Below are positions 5,824 through 10,991 of a DNA stretch of 10,991 bases, piece by piece. The stretch lies in assembly GCA_017528675.1 (NCBI GenBank), contig JAFXOO010000090.1:1-10991 (forward strand), in the 5' to 3' direction. The translations under genes were made by a program, and so were the position numbers. The notes under the pieces were generated by a model. That model did not search any database. It saw only the letters and a list, made by a program, of their open reading frames with translations, and was not told the origin of the DNA. Numbering within the stretch: position 1 is the stretch's first letter; every line of letters starts with the position of its first letter. The DNA comes from Oscillospiraceae bacterium. GTDB lineage: Bacteria > Bacillota > Clostridia > Oscillospirales > Ruminococcaceae.

Positions 5824-8268
5824 TTATTCCTGCCGCTGATGCATCACATAGAGCTCATTGCGCAGCATGTCCAGCGTCAGGCCGACACGCTTCGGAATGG
5901 TCACGCAGACCTTCTCGCCTCCGTGCAGATCAAACCAGTTGTCCGAAAAGACAACGTCAATCGTCCTGCAATCCAGCGCCAACGCCTGCACAAATACATC
6001 CGAGCTGACCTCCACGATGTAGTGCTCCGGCAGCTTTCGCAGCTCAATACGGATCTCCGGCTTGCGGAAGTCAAACTGCTTCGGCACGCAGAGGAGCGAG
6101 CTGCCACGGCTGATACAGGTACCGTCCTTCCCGGTCAACTCATAGGACAGATAGCAGCGGCGCCGGTTCTCCGGCGTGTAGAAGCCCTCTACCCCCTCCA
6201 GACGCTCCAGGTCAACCGCTGTCAGCGGCGGAACTGTAACCGGTATCTCGCCGGAGGCCAGGATACCGCTCCCCGCATCCCGGAATGCCCAGTGCACCGT
6301 GCCCTGTACTTCCTGCAATGTCTCATTGGAGATATTCAGCACCGGTTCCCCGAAAGCACCTGCCGAGAGCAGCACCGGCGCATGGAAGCGCTTTGCAAAA
6401 TAGTGCAGCGCCTTCCATCTGCCATAATAATCCACACTGCTCCAGGAAATCGCCGGGTTGGAATCTCCGAGCTGCCAGTAGAGCGAGCCCATGCAGCGAC
6501 CTCTGCTGCGGCGCATGTGTTCCACATTCGAGCGGATGCACTCTGCCTGCACAAGCTGCGTGGCATAGCTCAGTGCATCAAAGCTCTCCGGATAGCGCAT
6601 CATCTGCGCCAAATAAAACATGATCTTCTCCGAGCCGCCGTCACATTTGTGATGCGCCTCCATCACGGGTGAGAGCAGGTTCAGATCGCCCTGTGCCGGA
6701 TCACAGACCGTCAGCATCGTCTTGCGGTTCGGAACGGACTCAAATCCATACTCCGAGCAGAAGCGGTAATACAGCTCACGGAACGCCGTAAACGGTTTGA
6801 ATGCGTGCCAGATCTCCCAATAGTGCATATCACCCGCTGCATTGGAATCCGTGTCCACACAGCCGCCATAGGCCGAAGGCGATGACCGCCAGTAGAAGCG
6901 CTGCGGGTCAAGCGCCTGCACCACTTCCGGCATGCGCTTTTCAAACTGCTCCAGATAGTCCGCCTTGACCTGCGGATTCTCCGGCAGCCCCCAGGTTTCA
7001 AGCGCCGTTTCAATCTCGTTGTTTCCGCACCAGAGTCCGAGAGATGCGTGGTTGCGCAGCCGCAGGATATTGTCCTCCATCTCTGCCCTGACCGTCTCCC
7101 AGAAGGCATCTGTCAGCCAGTAATTGGCACAGGCAAACATGAAATCCTCCCAGACGATCAGGCCGTTCTCATCGCAGAAGTCAAAGAACGCATCGCCCGG
7201 ATAATAGCCGCCGCCCCACACACGCACGGTGTTGAAGCCGCCGTCCACACAGGTCTGCAAAAGCTGCTCTGTGCGCTGCTTTGTACAGCGTGGAAGAAGC
7301 TGATCCTCCGGAATCCAGTTCGCACCCATCGAGAAGATGTCGATGCCGTTGAGCCGCAGGCAGAAGCTCTCGCCCCATTCATCCGGAGCCTGCTTCACCG
7401 TCAGAGTCCGCAGACCGATACGCTCTGTACGGCTGTCGAGGGGATTGCCCTCCGCATCGGTCAGCAATACCACTGCCGCATACAAATGCGGATCACCATA
7501 GCCCCGTGCCCACCAGAGCCGTGGCTCTGTAACTGTCACAGTCAGCGGCTCTCCGACTGGCATCAGCCCGGTATGACAGACTGCTTCACCGTCTGCATCA
7601 TAAAGTGCAAACTGCCACCGCAAGCCCCGTGCATCGCACTGCACATCCGGCTTCACCGTCAGGTCGGCCTCACCCTCACGATGGGTCTGCAAGTACTGCA
7701 CAGAACGGATTCTGCCGGTGTCCCAGCATTCCAGATAAACATCCCGCCAGATACCCATATCCGGGAGCTGCGGGCCCCAGTCCCAGCCGAACATATAATG
7801 CGCCTTCCGGATATGCGGAAAGCCCGCAACGGTCGAATTCACGCCCCAGAGCGGATGCTCAGCCTGCTTTTCTGCGATATACCGGAGCGGTGAGGCAATC
7901 TGCACCTCAAGCGTGTTTTCCGCCTTCAGCTTTCCGGTCACATCAAACCGCCAGCTCCGGTGCATATTATCTGTGCGGCCGATCACTTCACCGTTCAGCC
8001 GGATCTCTGCAATCGTGTCCACGCCGTCAAAGCAGAGCTCTGTATGGCCGTTCCCGGCAATAACCGGCGCTTTGAACTTCGTGGAAAAGCAGCAGTCCGT
8101 CTCAGAGAGCTGCTTTGCCGCCGCCTCATTTTCCCGGTAATATGGATCCTCGATCACACCGGCATCGAGGAGTGTCTGGTACATTGAGCACGGCACACTA
8201 CAGGGATAGTGTGCCGCATCCCCTGCTCTCTGCATTTGCCAGTCAGCAGTGAGGAGTACCTTCTGCAT
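5824..8268 (-). CDS. Beta-mannosidase, glycoside hydrolase family 2
   Basis: An 814-residue enzyme with the GH2 order: jelly-roll sugar-binding domain (about 1-175), Ig-like domain (185-290), TIM barrel (295-620) and C-terminal beta domains (640-814). Mannosidase-type landmarks are FGWDWGPQLPDMGIWRDV (160-177), NTVRVWGGGYY (346-356), the acid/base Glu418 in CGNNE, and the likely nucleophile Glu506 in SEYGFES. Family members release beta-linked mannose from the non-reducing end of manno-oligosaccharides or N-glycan cores. The length is typical. There is no signal peptide, so it should act in the cytoplasm on imported oligosaccharides. The ATG follows AGGAGG by eight bases. It has its own consensus promoter and is a single-gene unit ending in a hairpin; no transporter or other glycosidase is adjacent. 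The exact substrate is not determinable here. Confidence 0.93.
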   Translation of the reverse strand: MQKVLLTADWQMQRAGDAAHYPCSVPCSMYQTLLDAGVIEDPYYRENEAAAKQLSETDCCFSTKFKAPVIAGNGHTELCFDGVDTIAEIRLNGEVIGRTDNMHRSWRFDVTGKLKAENTLEVQIASPLRYIAEKQAEHPLWGVNSTVAGFPHIRKAHYMFGWDWGPQLPDMGIWRDVYLECWDTGRIRSVQYLQTHREGEADLTVKPDVQCDARGLRWQFALYDADGEAVCHTGLMPVGEPLTVTVTEPRLWWARGYGDPHLYAAVVLLTDAEGNPLDSRTERIGLRTLTVKQAPDEWGESFCLRLNGIDIFSMGANWIPEDQLLPRCTKQRTEQLLQTCVDGGFNTVRVWGGGYYPGDAFFDFCDENGLIVWEDFMFACANYWLTDAFWETVRAEMEDNILRLRNHASLGLWCGNNEIETALETWGLPENPQVKADYLEQFEKRMPEVVQALDPQRFYWRSSPSAYGGCVDTDSNAAGDMHYWEIWHAFKPFTAFRELYYRFCSEYGFESVPNRKTMLTVCDPAQGDLNLLSPVMEAHHKCDGGSEKIMFYLAQMMRYPESFDALSYATQLVQAECIRSNVEHMRRSRGRCMGSLYWQLGDSNPAISWSSVDYYGRWKALHYFAKRFHAPVLLSAGAFGEPVLNISNETLQEVQGTVHWAFRDAGSGILASGEIPVTVPPLTAVDLERLEGVEGFYTPENRRRCYLSYELTGKDGTCISRGSSLLCVPKQFDFRKPEIRIELRKLPEHYIVEVSSDVFVQALALDCRTIDVVFSDNWFDLHGGEKVCVTIPKRVGLTLDMLRNELYVMHQRQE

Positions 8269-8291
8269 TCTCTGTTCCTCCTATTCCTTTT

Positions 8292-8334
8292 CATCAAAAA
8301 AGCAAAGCCCTCGGACAAAGTGCTCTGCTTGATG
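8292..8334 (-). promoter_or_regulatory. Terminator-like hairpin in the mannosidase leader (possible attenuator)
   Basis: Between promoter and ribosome binding site the minus strand reads GCAGAGC (8328-8322), a 13-base loop, then GCTTTGC (8308-8302) followed by six T. This is a stem of seven pairs with one G-U and a U-tract. Outer arms CATCAA (8334-8329) and TTGATG (8297-8292) could pair and bury the U-tract inside a longer stem. The arrangement resembles an intrinsic terminator placed before the gene. No antiterminator partner or known riboswitch is recognised. Confidence 0.5.
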
Positions 8335-8346
8335 TTTCTGTATTTC

Positions 8347-8375
8347 ATTATACCATAGACTTTCATTGCTGTCAA
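8347..8375 (-). promoter_or_regulatory. Perfect-consensus sigma-A promoter of the mannosidase gene
   Basis: On the minus strand TTGACA (8375-8370) and TATAAT (8352-8347) are separated by exactly 17 bases. The predicted start is near 8340, about 70 bases before the ATG at 8268. A match this exact suggests high basal strength, which would make downstream attenuation or repression likely control points. Confidence 0.9.
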
Positions 8376-8376
8376 T

Positions 8377-8391
8377 AATACTGCGAATACT
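8377..8391 (-). repeat. Direct hexamer repeat just upstream of the mannosidase -35 box
   Basis: On the minus strand AGTATT-CGC-AGTATT ends two bases before TTGACA begins, giving two identical hexamers at 9-bp spacing. Position and spacing resemble a binding site for a dimeric regulator contacting polymerase. No regulator gene for it is seen in the window, and chance in an A/T-rich stretch is possible. Confidence 0.4.
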
Positions 8392-8423
8392 ATTTCTCTC
8401 GCATTCTGTTCAATGATTTCTAT

Positions 8424-9734
8424 TCAGGCCGACCCCGGAGAGGTCTTCTCCGGGGTCGGCTGCACTATCATGCAGGCCTCAGCCGCTGCTTCCGGCTGTT
8501 CGGAACGGATGATCTCCACCTGTTCAATGCGCTTGCCGTACATTTTCAGCACACGCACCTGCAAGCTGTCCCGCTGAAAGCTGTCACCCTCGGCAGGAAT
8601 CTTCTCCAGAATTTCCATAACCCATCCGCTGACAGTCATCGCCTCAAATTCGCAGGGCAGATCGAGCACCTCAAAGACCTTCTCCACATTGGCCTTGCCC
8701 GAAACCACCCATGTCTGGTCACCGGTCTTGGTGATTTCCCGGACAACCTCATCGTGCTCATCCCAGATCTCACCGACCAGCTCCTCCAGAATATCCTCCA
8801 GCGTCACAATGCCGACCGTACAGCCGAATTCGTCCATCACCACGGCAATATGCATCTGCTGCTCCTGAAGCTCCTTGCGCAGGTCTGAGATTTTCTTGCT
8901 CTTTGGCACGAAGATGACCGGCTTGATGTAATCATGGATGCCGGCCTTCTTCATGAACGCCTGGTTAAAGAAATCCTTCATGTAAATAATGCCGATGATA
9001 TTGTCAATCGTCCCTTCATAGACCGGGAGCCGGGAGTAACCGGATTCAGAAAAGACCCTGGCTACCTCATCTCTGGTGCAATCTACAGAAATCGCCTCAA
9101 TATCAATCCGGGGCGTGAAAATATCCCGCACTTCCAGCTCGTTGAATTCAATGGCCGAACGGATCAGTTCACTCTCATCCGCATCAAGATTGCCGCCCTG
9201 CTCCGCCTCATCCACAATCGTCAGAAGCTCCTGCTCGGTGATACCGGAATCGCCGGAGGATTTGAAAATCCGTGCAAGCCCCTTCTGCCACAGCTTGAAA
9301 ATCCAGTTGATCGGTGTCAGAATCACCATCATCACCTGTAACAGCGGCGCAGCGAACATGGCAATGCGCTCCGGATTCTCCTTGGCAATACTCTTGGGTG
9401 AAATCTCACCAAAAATCAGAAGCACCACCGTAACAACGGCTGTTGCAACCGTAGCGCCGAGATGCTCATCCTTCAGCAGCGCCACAAACAGCAGCGTTGC
9501 CAGCGAAGTACAGGCAATGTTGACCAGATTGTTCCCGATGAGAATGGTGGAGAGCATTTCATCGTATTTTTCCAGCAGTCTGAGCACCCTGGCCGCCTTC
9601 TTGCTGCCCTCATTCTCTGCCCTGCTCTTGAGACGGATACGGCTGACGGCATTCATGGCTGTTTCAGTTGCGGAAAAATACATGGAAAGCAGCACAAGCC
9701 CGGCAATAATCAGAATCGTAGTGGTATAGTTCAT
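8424..9734 (-). CDS. CNNM/CorC (HlyC-like) transporter-associated membrane protein with CBS domains
   Basis: A 436-residue protein of the CNNM/CorC group, often annotated as hemolysin-related but linked to Mg2+ (and sometimes Co2+) transport or efflux. The N-terminal CNNM membrane domain (about 1-155) has hydrophobic segments near 6-20, 62-87, 95-110 and 125-147. It also has the family motifs FSATETA (20-26), IGNNLVN (66-72) and FGEISPKSIA (108-117). A CBS pair (about 203-315) follows, including FTPRIDIEAIS and MDEFGCTVGIVTLEDILEE. A CorC-associated C-terminal domain lies at about 330-412. The last 25 residues are a nonconserved-looking tail whose DNA forms a 14-bp hairpin. The ATG is preceded by GGGGAGGT and overlaps by ATGA the stop of a possible 48-codon ORF. 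The transported ion is family inference. Confidence 0.92.
   Translation of the reverse strand: MNYTTTILIIAGLVLLSMYFSATETAMNAVSRIRLKSRAENEGSKKAARVLRLLEKYDEMLSTILIGNNLVNIACTSLATLLFVALLKDEHLGATVATAVVTVVLLIFGEISPKSIAKENPERIAMFAAPLLQVMMVILTPINWIFKLWQKGLARIFKSSGDSGITEQELLTIVDEAEQGGNLDADESELIRSAIEFNELEVRDIFTPRIDIEAISVDCTRDEVARVFSESGYSRLPVYEGTIDNIIGIIYMKDFFNQAFMKKAGIHDYIKPVIFVPKSKKISDLRKELQEQQMHIAVVMDEFGCTVGIVTLEDILEELVGEIWDEHDEVVREITKTGDQTWVVSGKANVEKVFEVLDLPCEFEAMTVSGWVMEILEKIPAEGDSFQRDSLQVRVLKMYGKRIEQVEIIRSEQPEAAAEACMIVQPTPEKTSPGSA
8428..8460 (-). terminator. Strong hairpin overlapping the 3' end of the CNNM gene
   Basis: A perfect 14-bp GC-rich stem (arms 8428-8441 and 8447-8460) closes a 5-base loop. 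It lies inside the last codons (PTPEKTSPGSA), ending one base before the stop. On the minus strand it is followed by CTGAATAGAAATC, with no T-run, so it is not a classic intrinsic terminator. It may act as a 3' RNA-stabilising structure or a weak terminator before the mannosidase promoter. Confidence 0.55.
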
Positions 9735-9877
9735 AACCGCACCTCCCCGCCAGCGGATGCTTCAGCCGGGCAGCAAGAAAAGGGCATTGCATTTTTCATG
9801 CGATACCCTGCGTTTGTGAAATATATCTGCATACTGTGACACGGGACGCCCGCATCATCCGAACTGCTATGTGTCAT
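9731..9877 (-). CDS. Possible small ORF (48 aa) translationally coupled to the CNNM gene
   Basis: Below usual gene-calling length, but well placed. On the minus strand an ideal AAGGAGG (9889-9883) lies five bases before ATG at 9877. The frame stays open for 48 codons and ends in TGA that overlaps the CNNM ATG as ATGA. It starts about 22 bases after the predicted transcription start, so it is the first ORF on the message. The product begins MTHSSSDDAGVPCHS and ends AEASAGGEVRL. It has three Cys, no hydrophobic helix and no recognised family. By my count about 54 percent of third codon positions are G or C, which looks lower than in neighbouring genes and weakens the case for a conserved protein. 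A regulatory leader peptide for the transporter gene is an alternative; leader-peptide control of Mg transporters is known in enterobacteria (mgtL), but homology is not claimed. Confidence 0.45.
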   Translation of the reverse strand: MTHSSSDDAGVPCHSMQIYFTNAGYRMKNAMPFSCCPAEASAGGEVRL

Positions 9878-9905
9878 AGGATCCTCCTTAAAGTGATTAG
9901 CTTAT

Positions 9906-9934
9906 ATTATAGCATATCCCACAGGAAAAGTCAA
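9906..9934 (-). promoter_or_regulatory. Sigma-A-type promoter of the small ORF / CNNM unit
   Basis: On the minus strand TTGACT (9934-9929) and TATAAT (9911-9906) are 17 bases apart, and TGC directly before TATAAT gives an extended -10. The start is predicted near 9899, only about 22 bases upstream of the small ORF and about 165 bases upstream of the CNNM ATG. Confidence 0.85.
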
Positions 9935-10022
9935 GAGGGAAATACAGGGTTTTCGCTGCACCGCTCCGGCTGCTTCGGCATACACTGTTACTGGGCACTG
10001 CCTGACGAAAGGAGCGATCTGT

Positions 10023-10763
10023 ATGCCCACTGTTTTTCTCTCTCCCTCCACCCAGGAGTGGAACCCTTATAACGGCGGCGGCAACGAGGAGCTGTACATG
10101 AACCTTCTTGCCGACCGCATGGAACCCTATCTGCGTGCAAGCGGAATCCGCTTTGTCCGCAATGATCCTGACCGGAACGTCGCAGGTGCCATCGCTGACT
10201 CCAATGCGGCGTCTTATGATGTTCACCTGGCACTGCACTCCAATGCGGCACCGGATAACCTCGCCGGAAAGCTCCGGGGGATTGATGTGTATTATTCCCC
10301 GTACAGCACCGCCAGCGAGCGGCTTGCCGTCACCATTTCCAACAATCTCAAGTCCGTCTATCCCCTGCCGTCGCTTTCGAGAGCGCTGCCGACCACAACC
10401 CTCGGAGAGGTCAACCGCACCAGAGCTGTGGCAGTACTTGCTGAGATCGGCTATCACGACAATCCGGAGGATGCTGAATGGATCCGCAGCAATCTGCGTG
10501 CCATTGCCGAGAACCTCACGGAGTCGCTCTGTGATTACTTCGGACTTCCGTTTGTTTCGCCGGTTGCCGTTGTCCGGGGGTATGTTGTCACCGGCGGCGC
10601 CAATCTGAATCTCCGGAATTATCCGAGCACCAGCGCCGGAATCCTGACATCCATTCCGAACGGCTCAGAACTGACCGTATACGGAAATGTCAACAACTGG
10701 TATGTTGTCTCGTATAACGGGATGACCGGATATGTCTACGGAGAATATGTCGTGATCGGATAG
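10023..10763 (+). CDS. N-acetylmuramoyl-L-alanine amidase (Amidase_3) with C-terminal SH3-like domain
   Basis: A 246-residue peptidoglycan hydrolase predicted to cut the bond between N-acetylmuramic acid and the stem peptide's L-alanine. The Amidase_3 domain spans about 1-175. Landmarks are FLSPSTQEWNPY (5-16), the zinc-ligand region GGGNEELYMN with Glu22 or Glu23, ALHSNAAP with His72, and the catalytic glutamate Glu141 in AEIGYHDNPEDAEW. The usual first zinc histidine (GH in typical Amidase_3) is Gln11 here; I recall this SPSxQ form from a clostridial and phage-lysin subgroup. Residues 183-246 form a bacterial SH3-like wall-binding domain, with NLNLRNYPSTSAG. No signal peptide or membrane segment is seen, so export route or use (sporulation, lysis) is unclear. 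The ATG follows AAAGGAG by eight bases. It is divergent from the CNNM unit; no convincing promoter was found. Confidence 0.9.
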   Translation: MPTVFLSPSTQEWNPYNGGGNEELYMNLLADRMEPYLRASGIRFVRNDPDRNVAGAIADSNAASYDVHLALHSNAAPDNLAGKLRGIDVYYSPYSTASERLAVTISNNLKSVYPLPSLSRALPTTTLGEVNRTRAVAVLAEIGYHDNPEDAEWIRSNLRAIAENLTESLCDYFGLPFVSPVAVVRGYVVTGGANLNLRNYPSTSAGILTSIPNGSELTVYGNVNNWYVVSYNGMTGYVYGEYVVIG

Positions 10764-10884
10764 CCCCACCCCCAGCCCCCTCCCCGATGGGGAGGGGGCT
10801 CAGCTTGTCGATAAAGTCCTTTTTCTGGTGCTGGCGCACCGGTGAGCGCCCCCACCCCAACCCCTCCCCCATTGGGGGAGGGGC
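10764..10884. repeat. Two copies of a GC-rich palindromic repeat unit
   Basis: Copy one (10764-10800) reads CCCCACCCCC, then a perfect 12-bp hairpin (AGCCCCCTCCCC, loop GAT). Copy two (about 10850-10884) has the same head, CCCCACCCC, then a 10-bp hairpin (CCCCTCCCCC, loop ATT). They are separated by 49 bases that contain a small GGTGC/GCACC hairpin. Neither hairpin is followed by a T-run. The first directly abuts the amidase stop and may still help end that transcript. The similarity of head, stem and loop suggests a repeated element (REP-like or miniature) rather than two unrelated terminators. Confidence 0.65.
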
Positions 10885-10958
10885 TATATTGCGGGGCCTT
10901 CGGCCCGAAGCACCCCGATCGGGGCTGCCGGGGGCGAACCCTGCATAACAGCTTTTTT

Positions 10959-10991
10959 CGCAGGGGGACTTTGCAGCAAAGTCCCCCTGCG
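10959..10991. repeat. Perfect 15-bp inverted repeat at the window edge
   Basis: CGCAGGGGGACTTTG (10959-10973) and its exact complement (10977-10991) flank CAG, preceded by six T at 10953-10958. The element touches the window end, so its right border is unknown. If T follows beyond 10991 it would be a plus-strand terminator; if A follows, it extends the inverted repeat to 21 bp. The stretch between the previous repeat and this one (10885-10958) holds two further short palindromes (GGGCC-TTC-GGCCC; CCCCGATCGGGG) and no gene. Confidence 0.7.

Noticed and set aside
5782..7893. Plus-strand open frames opposite the mannosidase (5782-6672 and 7048-7893)
   Set aside because: Antisense shadows of a gene with a complete GH2 domain order and catalytic residues; no ribosome binding site or family resemblance.
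9735..9899. Mg2+-sensing M-box riboswitch before the CNNM gene
   Set aside because: Tempting given the gene's likely function, but the leader shows none of the conserved M-box helices I would expect and is mostly occupied by the small ORF.
9957..9986. Promoter for the amidase (TGCACC with TACACT at 18 bases)
   Set aside because: The -35 matches only three of six consensus bases, so support is too weak to list.
10690..10872. Minus-strand 60-codon frame through the right-hand repeats
   Set aside because: It is a translation of the GC-rich palindromes and the amidase 3' end, with Gly/Pro-type low complexity and no start signals.
1..10991. CRISPR arrays, tRNA or rRNA genes, transposase or phage genes
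   Set aside because: No regularly spaced repeats, no cloverleaf-like or rRNA-like segment, and no transposase, integrase or phage structural protein was seen on either strand.

Overview
The window looks like chromosomal DNA of an anaerobic Gram-positive Clostridia member, probably a Ruminococcus-like member of the Oscillospiraceae. This is inferred from moderately high GC with GC-rich third codon positions, near-consensus GGAGG ribosome binding sites, textbook TTGACA/TATAAT promoters with 17-bp spacers, a clostridial-type glycerol-3-phosphate dehydrogenase operon ending in a DUF1667 gene, and an ECF sigma / zinc-finger anti-sigma pair. I see no phage, transposase, CRISPR array, rRNA or tRNA.

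Layout. A 5'-truncated, secreted-looking protein gene of unknown function runs rightward at the left edge. It ends at a hairpin shared with the convergent operon to its right. The next genes all lie on the minus strand, listed here from right to left along the map. First comes a possible 48-codon small ORF overlapping the start of a CNNM/CorC-type membrane protein with CBS domains. Next is a family GH2 beta-mannosidase with its own consensus promoter and a leader hairpin. Then come an ECF sigma factor and its membrane-anchored zinc-binding anti-sigma factor, overlapping by ATGA. Last is a three-gene operon of a GlpA-like dehydrogenase with a [2Fe-2S] domain, a second FAD/NAD-dependent oxidoreductase and a DUF1667 protein. 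At the right edge a divergent plus-strand gene encodes an Amidase_3-type N-acetylmuramoyl-L-alanine amidase with an SH3-like tail. It is followed by about 230 bp of GC-rich palindromic noncoding repeats.

How the parts work together. The Glp trio probably oxidises glycerol-3-phosphate (or a related hydroxy acid) and passes electrons through flavins and the Fe-S centre to an unknown acceptor. The beta-mannosidase has no signal peptide and probably finishes intracellular breakdown of imported manno-oligosaccharides. The sigma/anti-sigma pair is a self-contained envelope-sensing unit. The CNNM protein is probably a divalent-cation (Mg) transporter or efflux regulator. Most of these are separate transcription units rather than one pathway.

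The genes are ordinary in kind. The points most worth a second look are the well-initiated small ORF coupled to the CNNM gene, the missing cysteine in the CxxC motif of the DUF1667 protein, the direct-repeat and attenuator-like architecture before the mannosidase, the structured leader of the glp operon, and the palindromic repeats at the right edge.
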